Assembly: GCF_900143075.1 (NCBI RefSeq)
Contig: NZ_FRCY01000005.1
Location: 248,001-312,000, forward strand
Direction of reading: 5' to 3'
Source of the DNA: Cyclobacterium lianum
GTDB lineage: Bacteria > Bacteroidota > Bacteroidia > Cytophagales > Cyclobacteriaceae
Length of the DNA: 64,000 nt
Within the stretch, counting starts at the first letter, position 1; every line of letters starts with the position of its first letter. The translations under genes and the position numbers were made by a program. Below the pieces are notes generated by a model, which worked only from the letters and a program-made list of their open reading frames with translations, was not told the origin of the DNA and did not search any database. Below are positions 53,122-62,601 of the stretch, in pieces.

Positions 53122-54792
53122 TCAGATAAGGATCCTGACAGGATCTTCGAGAAGCTGTTTTACGGTTTGCAGAAATGCCGACCCTATGGCACCATCCACT
53201 ACCCGGTGATCGCAGGAGAGGGTTACTTTCATCAGATTTCCGATCTTGATCTCACCATCCTTCACCACAGGGGCCTGTTTGATACCACCTATGGCCAGAA
53301 TACAAGCGTCCGGTGGATTGATGATGGCTGTAAACTCTTCGATACCAAACATCCCCAAATTGGATACGGTAAAGGTATTTCCTTCCCAATCTTTTGGCTG
53401 AAGCTCCTTATTCTTGGCCTTTCCTGCCAGTGACTTGGCTTCCTGGGATATCTGCGACAAACTCTTGCTATCAGCAAACCGGATCACAGGCACCAGAAGG
53501 CCCTCATCCACAGCTACCGCCATTCCTATATGCACATGATCGTTATATCTGATTTTATCACCCATCCAGGCTGAATTTACCTTCGGATGTTGCTTCAGGG
53601 ACGCAGCCACTGCTTTGATGACCATGTCATTGAAGGAAATCTTCACTGGCGCCACTTCATTCATACTCTTTCTGGCTTCAATCGCCTTGTCCATGTTGAT
53701 CTCCATGGTAAGGTAGAAATGTGGTGCAGTAAACTTACTTTCAGCAAGCCGCTTTGCGATCACCTTTCTCATTTGCGAAACTTTTGTTTCACTGAAAGAC
53801 TCCTGACCTACGGCAGGACTTCCGCCAATCGCCCCCGAAGATTTATCAGCCGCAGAAACTTTTGACGGATCAAAATTTTCGATGTCTTTTTTAATGATTC
53901 TGCCTCCATCTCCGGAACCATTAACCAAAGAAATGTCAATCCCTTTGTCTCTGGCCATTTTCTTTGCCAAAGGAGATGCTTTTATCCTGCCATTACTACT
54001 TTTGGAGGATGCACTCTTTTGCTCTACTTCCTGCTGAGGCGATTCTTTTTTCTCTGAACTCGTTTCCTTTGGTTCATCTTCCGTTTTCTCGCTTGCTGTA
54101 TCCTTTGCCGAGGTGGACTCTTGCTTGTGCGCTTCCAGTAACTTTTCGTAGTCGGCTCCTTTCTCTCCAATAATGGCAATGACCCCATTTACTTCTACAG
54201 ATTCCCCTTCCTTCACACCTATATATAACAGCGTGCCATCTTCATATGACTCCAGCTCCATCGTGGCCTTATCCGTTTCCACCTCGGCCAGCACATCTCC
54301 CGACTTCACCTCATCTCCCTCTTTTTTGAGCCAGCCCGCAATGGTACCTTCCTGCATGGTATCACTCATTTTGGGCATGGTGATCAGGGTAGCATTGATA
54401 TCAGAAGTATCGATCTTTTCGCTTTTATTCTCAGCTTTAGAATCGGACTCCTCTTCCTTTTCTGCAGACTCTTTTTCTTTGGGGGCTTCATCTTTAGCAG
54501 ATGACCCGTCTCCACCGGACTTAATTTCCTTGAGCAAGTCATCAATGTCCTCCCCTTTTTCACCCAAAATCGCAATGACACCGTTTACTGGCACCGCGTC
54601 TTTTTCATCTACACCGATATGCAGCAGCACGCCTTCATCGTAGGACTCCAGCTCCATAGTGGCTTTATCCGTCTCCACCTCTGCTAGAATATCACCGGGC
54701 TTTACTTCATCTCCTACCTTTTTCAACCATTGCGCGATTACCCCTTCTTCCATGGTGTCGCTCATTTTGGGCATTCGTATTATTTCGGCCAT
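53122..54792 (-). CDS. pdhC: Dihydrolipoamide acetyltransferase (E2) of pyruvate dehydrogenase
   Basis: A 556-residue E2 from the ATG at 54792 (MAEIIRMPKMSDTMEEGVIA); a longer start at 54993 would add non-homologous residues across the promoter. Two lipoyl domains follow, each with a TDKATMELES site (Lys43 and Lys175), joined by Lys/Glu/Ser-rich linkers, then an E1/E3-binding domain (IKASPLAKKMARDKGIDISL) and the catalytic acyltransferase core with DHRVVDGAIGS (His529). It makes acetyl-CoA within the mitochondrial-type complex. No E1 or E3 gene adjoins it, so the E2 is separately encoded. Confidence 0.95.
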   Translation of the reverse strand: MAEIIRMPKMSDTMEEGVIAQWLKKVGDEVKPGDILAEVETDKATMELESYDEGVLLHIGVDEKDAVPVNGVIAILGEKGEDIDDLLKEIKSGGDGSSAKDEAPKEKESAEKEEESDSKAENKSEKIDTSDINATLITMPKMSDTMQEGTIAGWLKKEGDEVKSGDVLAEVETDKATMELESYEDGTLLYIGVKEGESVEVNGVIAIIGEKGADYEKLLEAHKQESTSAKDTASEKTEDEPKETSSEKKESPQQEVEQKSASSKSSNGRIKASPLAKKMARDKGIDISLVNGSGDGGRIIKKDIENFDPSKVSAADKSSGAIGGSPAVGQESFSETKVSQMRKVIAKRLAESKFTAPHFYLTMEINMDKAIEARKSMNEVAPVKISFNDMVIKAVAASLKQHPKVNSAWMGDKIRYNDHVHIGMAVAVDEGLLVPVIRFADSKSLSQISQEAKSLAGKAKNKELQPKDWEGNTFTVSNLGMFGIEEFTAIINPPDACILAIGGIKQAPVVKDGEIKIGNLMKVTLSCDHRVVDGAIGSAFLQTVKQLLEDPVRILI

Positions 54793-54827
54793 AAGTTTCT
54801 TTATTCGAATTCGTGTTTTCAGCAATC

Positions 54828-54859
54828 CAAAAATAGTTCTTAAAATATGTTTATTCAAA
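54828..54859 (-). promoter_or_regulatory. Promoter of the E2 gene, close to the Bacteroidota consensus
   Basis: On the minus strand TTTG (54859-54856), 20 bases, TATTTTTG (54835-54828). Both boxes and spacing match the TTTG-N(17-23)-TAnnTTTG consensus exactly. The ATG is 35 bases downstream. Confidence 0.7.
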
Positions 54860-54914
54860 TTTAATAATAGTATTTTCACGTAAGAAAGGAATCTGAAATG
54901 CATGTATCTGTAAA

Positions 54915-55883
54915 ATGCCCCTGGTAAAAAAATCGAATTACGATCCCCACCTGCTCCTAAGGAATGGTCACATGCAGACAGTCTTCCCCGCAATATTCAG
55001 GGCTAAGCACCGCTTAAGGTTTGAAAGAGAAAGAATTAACACCATAGACGGAGATTTTCTTGATTTGGATTGGTTGAAACAGGGCTGCAGGGACCTGATC
55101 ATCATCAGCCACGGATTGGAAGGAAATAGCCGCAGGCCCTACATGACTGGCATGGCGCAATTTTTTTTTGAAAACGGCTATGATGTATTGAACTGGAACT
55201 ACAGAGGTTGCAGCGGGGAACCCAACAGAAAACCCATTTTTTACCATTCTGGTGCTACCTATGATTTGAATGAGATCCTGTCGCATGCGGCGGCAAAGTA
55301 TAGGGACATTTATCTGATTGGTTTTAGCCTGGGAGGCAACCTTACCCTCAAATACCTAGGAGAACGCAAATGGCCTCTGGCAACCCGGGTAAAAAAAGCG
55401 GTAGCAATCTCCGTTCCGCTGGATCTGAGTGCCTCATGCGACCGGATTGACCAGCGGAGCAATAGGCTATACGCATTTAATTTCCTACGCTCTTTGAAAG
55501 AAAAAATACGAAAAAAGTCCATGTCTTTCCCGGAAATTACCCGGAATATTCGCCTGGAATCCATTTCCACATTACGGGGATTTGATGATGCTTTCACAGC
55601 CCCTTTGCATGGTTTTGACAATGCGGAAGACTATTATGAAAAAAATTCTTCGCTGTATTTTCTGGCGGGGATGGATACACCCTGCCTCATCCTCAATGCG
55701 CTGAATGATCCATTTCTAAGCCCTTCCTGCTACCCACGGGATATGGGAATACGCTCAGAAAAACTCTATATGGAATTTCCCGGTCAGGGCGGCCATGTAG
55801 GTTTCAGCCCCAGGGCTAGAACGAAACGATACTGGTCTGAATTAAGGGCTTTCGAATTTATACAAAACGAAAATTATCTTTAA
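54915..55883 (+). CDS. YheT-family alpha/beta-fold hydrolase
   Basis: A 322-residue protein of the YheT/YMC-type carboxylesterase family. Early pattern NYDPHLLLRNGHMQTVFPAI, then LIIISHGLEGNSRRPYMTGM, NWRGCS-like NWNYRGCSGEPNRKP, the nucleophile elbow LIGFSLGGNLTLKYLG, an acid in ILNALNDPFLSP and the terminal His in EFPGQGGHVGFS. Complete Ser-Asp-His triad. Likely a cytosolic esterase; substrate unknown. It starts an apparent three-gene operon with the SRAP and MBL genes. Confidence 0.92.
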   Translation: MPLVKKSNYDPHLLLRNGHMQTVFPAIFRAKHRLRFERERINTIDGDFLDLDWLKQGCRDLIIISHGLEGNSRRPYMTGMAQFFFENGYDVLNWNYRGCSGEPNRKPIFYHSGATYDLNEILSHAAAKYRDIYLIGFSLGGNLTLKYLGERKWPLATRVKKAVAISVPLDLSASCDRIDQRSNRLYAFNFLRSLKEKIRKKSMSFPEITRNIRLESISTLRGFDDAFTAPLHGFDNAEDYYEKNSSLYFLAGMDTPCLILNALNDPFLSPSCYPRDMGIRSEKLYMEFPGQGGHVGFSPRARTKRYWSELRAFEFIQNENYL

Positions 55884-55919
55884 ATTACATTCCTGCAGCA
55901 AGTAGAAATCAGAATATAT

Positions 55920-56618
55920 ATGTGTGGAAGATACTCACTAGCGAAGACAAAAACAGAACTGGAAGAAAGGTTTGGCGCTGAGATGCTAGAATCCTTTGCC
56001 CCCCGATACAATATTGCACCTTCACAACTGGTCCCGGTGATCACCAATGAAAGCCCCAGAGGGTTTTCCCATTTTTATTGGGGTATCACGCCAGCATTTG
56101 CGAAAAATAAGCCAGTGGCCAACAAGCTTATCAATGCCAGGGCTGAAACCGTTACGGAAAAAGTCACTTTCAGCAATGCATTCAAACGAAACCGCTGCCT
56201 CGTGCCTGCTGACGGTTTTTTTGAATGGAAAAAAATCGGAAAAAAAACCAAGGTCCCCTATCGCTTTGTACTTCATGGTGAATCTCTTTTTTCCATGGCA
56301 GGAATCTGGGAAGAGTATGAAACAGAACAGGGAGAAACGGCCCATACCTTTTTAATTTTGACCACCTCACCCAATGCTATCAGTGCTGAAATACATGACC
56401 GTATGCCGGTCATTCTTAAGAAAGAAAATGAGGCCAAATGGCTGGCAATGGATACACCAGAGAGGGAATTGCTGGAAATGCTGCAACCATATCCAGACGA
56501 AGAAATGACAAAATATACTGTATCGCCCATGGTCAATCAGGTGGCCAATGACAGTGCCTTTGTCATCCGCAAGACGCTACCTATGGATCAATTCGGAAAC
56601 TACACTTTATTCGGCTAA
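55920..56618 (+). CDS. SRAP-family DNA-protein crosslink sensor (YedK/HMCES-like)
   Basis: A 232-residue protein. After Met removal Cys2 is the catalytic nucleophile (MCGRYSLAKTKTELEERF). Conserved NARAETV (Asn and Glu), RCLVPADGFFEWKK and HDRMPVILKKENEAKWL (His) complete the SRAP site. These proteins bind abasic sites in single-stranded DNA and hold them as a covalent crosslink to protect them. Second gene in the operon; its TAA overlaps the ATG of the MBL gene by one base. Confidence 0.95.
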   Translation: MCGRYSLAKTKTELEERFGAEMLESFAPRYNIAPSQLVPVITNESPRGFSHFYWGITPAFAKNKPVANKLINARAETVTEKVTFSNAFKRNRCLVPADGFFEWKKIGKKTKVPYRFVLHGESLFSMAGIWEEYETEQGETAHTFLILTTSPNAISAEIHDRMPVILKKENEAKWLAMDTPERELLEMLQPYPDEEMTKYTVSPMVNQVANDSAFVIRKTLPMDQFGNYTLFG

Positions 56619-57520
56619 TGTACCATATCAATATTCTAGACCTTCATTTTAAAGGAGCAAAAAAGGTCATTGCAAGCTTCCTGATTTCACATGGAGACAC
56701 TCATGTCTTGATCGAAACAGGCCCTGAAAGCACCTGGAATAGCCTGACAATTGCCCTTGGCAAGCATGGGTTGAAACCAGGTGATATCGACGCGGTACTG
56801 CTGTCGCATATCCATTTTGATCATGCGGGCGCAGCCTGGAAACTTGCCGAAGCAGGTGCCCGGATATTGGTGCATCCGCTTGGGATACCCCACCTGTCAA
56901 AACCAGAACGACTGTGGCAATCCGCAGCCAGGATCTACGGGGAAGCGAATATGGAGCAGCTCTGGGGTAAAATGAATGGTATAGCAGCAAACAAATTGGT
57001 AGCTACTTCACATCAAGAAAAGGTTTGTATAGGTGAGTTGACCTTTTCTGCCTTGCACACTCCCGGTCATGCCAGCCATCACATTGCCTGGCAGTTAGGT
57101 CAAAACATTTTTACGGGCGATGTGGGAGGAGTCAAAATTTCCGGGGGGCCTGTGGTCCCTCCATGCCCTCCGCCCGATATTCATCTGGAAGACTGGAAAA
57201 AATCCATCAGGCTCCTGATGGACCGGAAACCTGAAAAGCTCTACCTGACCCATTTTGGAGAAATAGCTCATCCAGTCGAACATTTTCAGATGCTGGAAAA
57301 AATGTTGGACGATTGGGCTTCCTGGATGAAAGTACATTATGAGCAGGAAACACCAATCGATGAAGTCAAACGCGCATTTATGGCTTACACCGCCCGTCAG
57401 ATGGAAAAACAGGGAGCAGACGAAAACCTACAAGCATTGTACGAATATGCCAATCCCAGTTGGATGTCTGTGAGCGGGCTGATTCGGTACTGGAAACTGA
57501 AAGAAAAAAATTATATATAA
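56618..57520 (+). CDS. MBL-fold metallo-hydrolase
   Basis: A 300-residue metallo-beta-lactamase-fold enzyme: the zinc motif LLSHIHFDHAG (H-x-H-x-D-H) at about residues 66-76, a later HTPGHASHHIAWQLG with the third histidine, the metal-bridging Asp in NIFTGDVGG, and YLTHFGEIAHPVEH with the last ligand. Complete metal site. The general role is hydrolysis of a ring, ester or phosphate bond; the substrate is not shown. Its start overlaps the SRAP stop by one base. Confidence 0.9.
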   Translation: MYHINILDLHFKGAKKVIASFLISHGDTHVLIETGPESTWNSLTIALGKHGLKPGDIDAVLLSHIHFDHAGAAWKLAEAGARILVHPLGIPHLSKPERLWQSAARIYGEANMEQLWGKMNGIAANKLVATSHQEKVCIGELTFSALHTPGHASHHIAWQLGQNIFTGDVGGVKISGGPVVPPCPPPDIHLEDWKKSIRLLMDRKPEKLYLTHFGEIAHPVEHFQMLEKMLDDWASWMKVHYEQETPIDEVKRAFMAYTARQMEKQGADENLQALYEYANPSWMSVSGLIRYWKLKEKNYI

Positions 57521-58170
57521 ATATTCATATTTTTTATTATTTTATTATTTTTTAAATTTATTTTTAATTCTAATTTTATATGAATGAATATTTTATCGAA
57601 ATTTAAACCCGCGGGTTCATCGTTTTTTAATGTATTACACCATTTTTAACATAAACTTAAAATACCTTAAAAAAATATTTTAGATTTATTTTATTTTACT
57701 AAAAAATCAAATCATAAAATAAAACAATTTTTGTCTCGATATTTTTAAAATTTTTCAATTTTACCTAATTAATTGTTTACCCGCTTATTCACGCTTTCCC
57801 TATTTTAAATTATTCGAGATGAAAAGAATGATTAAAATCACTCAAATATCAGGAAAAAATCTTTTTAAATAATGAAATTTCTTTTTACATTTGTAAAAAT
57901 GTATTTTGAACCATTAAAAATGATTGTAGTAAAATATTGACACAGCAGCAACGTCAAAATGACGCAGGACAATATTTGACTATTTAAATATTATATTTGA
58001 TATATCGAATATAATATATTTTTAACTAGTTAGCATTTTTCTCATAGAAATGGGAAAATTTTTACCGGGAAATCCAGTTCTCAATCACTCACATGTGATT
58101 GACGTGACGAAGTTTTGACCAAACAGGAATCAAGTATTCATTTTTGTAACCCAGTAAATTTCATAAAATC
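57521..58170. other. Extremely AT-rich leader before the wzc-like gene
   Basis: 650 bp without a convincing gene. One counted 60-base line (57541-57600) has only 5 G/C. It holds a 12-bp perfect palindrome AACCCGCGGGTT (57606-57617), a TACATTTG box (57886-57893), CGTCA-3-TGACG (57952-57964), a 30-base AT hairpin with a T5 tail (57988-58017) that includes a TATATTTG box (57992-57999), and TCACATGTGA (58089-58098). This is a complex control region for the second exopolysaccharide locus. Confidence 0.6.
57988..58017 (+). terminator. AT-only terminator-like hairpin in the wzc leader
   Basis: ATATTATATT / AATATAATAT pair over 10 bp around a further palindrome GATATATC, followed by A and T5 (58018-58023). 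The stem has almost no G/C, so it may instead be an operator or a promoter region. Confidence 0.35.
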
Positions 58171-60516
58171 ATGGACCTTAAAGATTTATTGAATCAGGAA
58201 ATAGACTTGAGAAAATCAAGTAATGTCCCACTTGCATTTTATATCAAAAAATACCTGAGATATTGGTATCTGTTTTTGGGCGGCGTTTTACTTCTATGCG
58301 GTGCAGCGCTGGCGTATATTTATTATACTCCGGAACAGTACGAAATTACTTCAACCCTAATGATTAATACCAATTCGGAGGCCAGACGAAGCTTTTCAAA
58401 CAATACAGTTCTGGATGATCTGGAGGGGTATCAAACCGCCAATATTGTCGAGAATGAGGTGGAGATATTGACATCCGTTTCGCTAATCAAAAAAACGTTA
58501 GAGAACCTGGGCCTGCACAATACCTTCTATGTAGCGGATGGATTCAAGAGGTTTAAAGAAATATATGGGGACGAAGTTCCGGTAACCATCCGATATAATA
58601 AGATTAATGAACCGTCCTCGGATTTTTCCGAAATGGCAAAACTTGAAATACTTGATAACCAGACCTTTGAGTTAGAGATGGAGGATGGCATCAAAACCTT
58701 GCACAACTTTGGTGATCAGATAAGCAATTTATATGGAGAGTATAGCATCCATTTAAAAGAAAATCTGCAAGGTCTTTATCCCAAACGCCTTTCTTTTACC
58801 TATAACAACATGCAGGAGATGGCTTTTTCCTACCGAGAAGCTATTAATGTAGAACCTACCAACAAGCTCTCAACTGTAATCTCCCTTAGCTTACTGTCTT
58901 CTGTCCCTGAAAAAGGAAAGCAAATCTTGAAAGCATTGGTTGATGTCTACAATACTGAAGCCCTAAAAAACGTCAATTCCACAGCAGCAAACACCCTTGC
59001 TTTTATTGATGAGCAAATGGAAAAACTCACGACCGAACTTGCAGAAATAGAGAAAGCTGTTGAAACCTACAAAAACGAAAATGCCATTTCTGACCTGAGT
59101 GCAGAATCTCAACTATACCTGCAAAACACCGGGATCACCAAGCAAAAGTTAGCAGAATATGATATCAACTTTCAGGTGTTGAATAATCTGGAAGAAAATT
59201 TAACCAACAATACCAATTTGTCCGACATGGTGCAAGGGTCCTTATTGATAGAGGACGAAACCCTGACTGATTTGGTCAAGAAATACAATGAGTCGCAGCG
59301 CCAACGCCAACGTCTCTTAAATGGGACAACATCAGATAATCCATTGATAAAAAACCTTAATGAGCAATTATTGAACCTGAAATCCAACTTGATAGAAAAT
59401 ATCCGAAGCAGTAAAAAAAGCATTCAGGTCGCTAAAGAGAGTCTCCAGCAAAATGCTGCCACAATCGAGGAACGAGCCAACCGGGTACCCCACATAGAAC
59501 GTGAGCTATTGAACATTACCAGGCAGCAAGCGATCAAACAGGAAAACTATCAGTACTTAATGCAGAAAAGAGAAGAGTCAATTCTTTCGCTGGCAGCTAC
59601 CTCAGTATCAAATGCCCGCGTCATAGATCCTCCAATTGCTGGTCCCTACCCGGCACGACCTATGAAAAAATTGATGATGATTTTTGCATTTTTTATGGGA
59701 TTGGGCATTCCGTTCGCGTTGATTTACGCAAATGACTACTTTTTTGGAACAATAGGCTTAAAAAATGAAGTGGAAGCACTGAGCAAAGTCCCGATAATGG
59801 GAGAATTATCTCATGAAAACCAAAAAGCTATTTATCTGGGAACTCCCCAGTACAAATCGCTTTCAGGGGAGCAATTGAACCTGATATGGACAAATATGAA
59901 ATTTGCATCCATGCAAAAATCAAATCAGGTAATTCTAACTACTTCCAGCATTGGCGGTGAAGGAAAGACCTTCTTCAGTATAAATTTGGCCCGGACAATC
60001 GGCTTATCAGGAAAAAAAACCGTGATTCTGGAATTTGACCTCAGAAAACCATCGGTCTTCCAGCAACTTGGTGTGAAAACCAACAAACCTGGAATATGCG
60101 AATACTTAACGAATGAAGCTTATACTACGAGGGACATACTTCATTTGTCGGAAGAAAATCCAAATATTTTCCTGATAGGTGCTGGTAAATTATCTGACAA
60201 CCCACTGCAAGTCATGAACAGCCCGAGATTAGCGGAGCTATTCGTTGAATTAAGGGGAAAATTCGATCATATCATCATTGATAGTGCTCCCATCGGCTTG
60301 GTAGCAGATGCCTTTTCGCTTTCTCCGTTTGTAGACATGCTTGCCTATGTCGTCAGGTATTATTACACCAAAACAAATCATTTGAAGTTAATCAACGAGA
60401 TTGAAGAGAAAGGTAAATTTTCTAATCCGGTTTTGATCCTGAATGGTGCCAAATCTGAACACAGTTACGGACACGGATATGGATATTATTACGATCAGAA
60501 AACCGCAAAAACTTAA
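58171..60516 (+). CDS. Wzc-type polysaccharide co-polymerase with tyrosine autokinase
   Basis: A 781-residue bacterial BY-kinase. Helix 1 is at about 31-52 (YWYLFLGGVLLLCGAALAYI), a long coiled-coil periplasmic domain follows, then helix 2 at about 499-520 after a VIDPPIAGPYPARP stretch. The kinase has Walker A TSSIGGEGKT (about 590-600), Walker A' VILEFDLRKPS and Walker B HIIIDSAPIG (about 698), and ends with a tyrosine-rich tail (SYGHGYGYYYDQKTAKT, about 765-781), the autophosphorylation cluster. It controls polymer length and export by phosphorylation cycling. First gene of the second polysaccharide locus. Confidence 0.95.
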   Translation: MDLKDLLNQEIDLRKSSNVPLAFYIKKYLRYWYLFLGGVLLLCGAALAYIYYTPEQYEITSTLMINTNSEARRSFSNNTVLDDLEGYQTANIVENEVEILTSVSLIKKTLENLGLHNTFYVADGFKRFKEIYGDEVPVTIRYNKINEPSSDFSEMAKLEILDNQTFELEMEDGIKTLHNFGDQISNLYGEYSIHLKENLQGLYPKRLSFTYNNMQEMAFSYREAINVEPTNKLSTVISLSLLSSVPEKGKQILKALVDVYNTEALKNVNSTAANTLAFIDEQMEKLTTELAEIEKAVETYKNENAISDLSAESQLYLQNTGITKQKLAEYDINFQVLNNLEENLTNNTNLSDMVQGSLLIEDETLTDLVKKYNESQRQRQRLLNGTTSDNPLIKNLNEQLLNLKSNLIENIRSSKKSIQVAKESLQQNAATIEERANRVPHIERELLNITRQQAIKQENYQYLMQKREESILSLAATSVSNARVIDPPIAGPYPARPMKKLMMIFAFFMGLGIPFALIYANDYFFGTIGLKNEVEALSKVPIMGELSHENQKAIYLGTPQYKSLSGEQLNLIWTNMKFASMQKSNQVILTTSSIGGEGKTFFSINLARTIGLSGKKTVILEFDLRKPSVFQQLGVKTNKPGICEYLTNEAYTTRDILHLSEENPNIFLIGAGKLSDNPLQVMNSPRLAELFVELRGKFDHIIIDSAPIGLVADAFSLSPFVDMLAYVVRYYYTKTNHLKLINEIEEKGKFSNPVLILNGAKSEHSYGHGYGYYYDQKTAKT

Positions 60517-61044
60517 ATGGTTCCTGGGGAGAATAATTTTAAGGAACAAAAGTAAGTTCCCGTTTGTCGTTGCAATAGTATAGATATAGGTGCCACAACA
60601 CAGTCTATTCGAAGTGAGTTTCCCTACAGAAGTTACAGGTTAAAAAGCCCAACATAAGATCGGTGTTAACTTCCCTACTAAAATTACTTAATCAATTGAC
60701 AGAATGGAAAAACCCTTCTCTATAAAAAGATAAATATTCTATGAATGAAAAATATCCATTCTTCCTTGTTGAGTACTAAAACCACATAACACCTTGTAAA
60801 ACGAAGGCAAGTATACATTTTCGCTAACACCCGGCATTAATTTTATTCTTAATATGTACTCAAGAATCAGCGCATTTATAAACACGAACATAAAGTTTTA
60901 GGATGGATTTAGTTGTTGTTTTCCTTACTTTATAATATTGCAGTGCAGGATCAATTTCCTTATTGAACAGTCATCTACTGAATCACTGGTATTTTTTTGG
61001 AGGAAAGAATCCCTTTTTAAGAGTCGAATAATTTCGAGAAATAA
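60517..61044. other. 528-bp gap between wzc and the polymerase-like gene
   Basis: No coding frame of note and no clear terminator. A GGAGG at about 60999-61005 has no start codon behind it at usable distance. TACTTTAT near 60929 is one base off the -7 consensus. The gap is unusually long for genes of one pathway. Confidence 0.4.
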
Positions 61045-62352
61045 ATGAAAGAAAAAATAACAATCGTATATATTATTCTTCTGGTGATCATCAGCCTCAA
61101 TTTTTTTGATGCCACTTTCCTCAATCCTACCCTGGTAAACTATTTGGATTTCATTGCAGTAATGGGAACAGTACTTGTATCTGCCAGATACATGTTTGAT
61201 CGAAAAGGAGGCCTTGTATTACCAGTACAGATTATCGCTCTATCCATCGTTTTCTCGATGGTCATGGCTTATTATTCTTGGGGTCAGGGATTTAAAGATA
61301 GCATGGTTGAGACCTACCAATACATGCTTTGGTTTTTATTTTTTCTGTTGCTCCATTTAAAAACCCCGATTCGTTCAATCGAAAAAATAATACTTGCTTA
61401 CGGACTATTGTATGCGGTGCTATATTTTTTTCAATATTTGAACGCTCACACGGTCTTTTTTGGGAAGCCCATTTCAGGTGAAGAATTCACAGAAGAAAGA
61501 GGGGCGATCCGCATCATTTTCCCTGGTGCAGGAATCTTTATCCTTTCTGTTTTTATCGCAATTACAAAATTATCAACTAATGACCGAAACAAGTGGTGGT
61601 ATTTAGGCTTGGCTACATTGGGATTAGTTATACCGGTTATGCAGGTAACCAGGCAATTTATAGTGGGGGTACTTCTAATCTACTTTTACCATTTTGTTAG
61701 AAACCAGACCATTTTGAAAAAAGCCTTGATCCTTGGAAGTTTTGCCGCCGGAATGATCCTCTTGGCAAATTCCGATATTCCTATGGTCAGAGGCGTTGTA
61801 GAAGCTCAGCAACGGGATGCAAAATTGGGAAAAGATTACATTAGGGTTAAAGCTGGCGAGTATTTCCTTACTGATTTCTCCCCAAATACACTCAGTCAAA
61901 TTTTCGGAAACGGTTCTCCAAATTGGGGAATTTCTAACTATGGAAAATTCATAGAAAGGCTTAGCAATACTCACGAATATTTCATTTCTGATGTGGGCAT
62001 TATCGCAGTATATACGATGTTTGGGATTTTCGCGGTTGTAGGTTTTATATCACTGTGGTACAAAAGTTTTGTTCTTACCATTCCACGGCAGTACGCTTAC
62101 ACAAAATATTATTTGTGGTACCTATTAATTACGAGCTTTACTTCCAGTTCGGTTTATCATTACCACTATATTATTGCTACGGTATTTGCACTATATATTT
62201 TTCACCGCAGCTTTATGGAAAACAAAAAGTGGACATTCATATCCAAATTATTAGATAGTTTACCTTCCAAATCGGATCGGTTTAAAACGAAAAATTTTAC
62301 ACAAGAAAAAATATACTTTCAGAGCAAGTCACATGACCATTCCCTATCATGA
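61045..62352 (+). CDS. O-antigen polymerase/ligase-like membrane protein
   Basis: A 435-residue protein with about ten hydrophobic helices, starting ITIVYIILLVIISLNFFDAT. A long loop lies around residues 255-310 (RDAKLGKDYIRVKAGEYFLT; NTHEYFISDVGIIAVYTMFG), where the HEYF resembles the H-x-x-F/Y of Wzy-type polymerases. No strict family motif is evident, so this rests mostly on topology and on the position after wzc. The end is cytosolic and basic. Confidence 0.65.
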   Translation: MKEKITIVYIILLVIISLNFFDATFLNPTLVNYLDFIAVMGTVLVSARYMFDRKGGLVLPVQIIALSIVFSMVMAYYSWGQGFKDSMVETYQYMLWFLFFLLLHLKTPIRSIEKIILAYGLLYAVLYFFQYLNAHTVFFGKPISGEEFTEERGAIRIIFPGAGIFILSVFIAITKLSTNDRNKWWYLGLATLGLVIPVMQVTRQFIVGVLLIYFYHFVRNQTILKKALILGSFAAGMILLANSDIPMVRGVVEAQQRDAKLGKDYIRVKAGEYFLTDFSPNTLSQIFGNGSPNWGISNYGKFIERLSNTHEYFISDVGIIAVYTMFGIFAVVGFISLWYKSFVLTIPRQYAYTKYYLWYLLITSFTSSSVYHYHYIIATVFALYIFHRSFMENKKWTFISKLLDSLPSKSDRFKTKNFTQEKIYFQSKSHDHSLS

Positions 62353-62601
62353 AGATTTCACAGAAAAAAAGGGATAAATGATTAATAGATTTACAGTTAT
62401 TCGCCTATAGCAAAGTAAATATTTCCAGTAACCAGCCGAATACACCTGAATTACCCGGAAATGAATTGTTATACAAGCAATAGAAGACTAACATTCCTCT
62501 CAAAAGTAAAATAGCTTGCGCGCTTAAAAAATCGCACATCCTACCACAAAAAGAAATTAGTGTAGAAAAAAAATAATAACTATTTAACCCGCTAGATAAA
62601 A

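Noticed and set aside
57899-57940. A 13-residue leader-peptide-like frame after a TACATTTG box
   Set aside because: The start is too near the -7 box to be transcribed with a leader, and the peptide has no regulatory codon run.
60990-61044. GGAGG as ribosome site for an upstream start of the polymerase-like gene
   Set aside because: There is no ATG, GTG or TTG in frame at a usable distance; the ATG at 61045 is kept.
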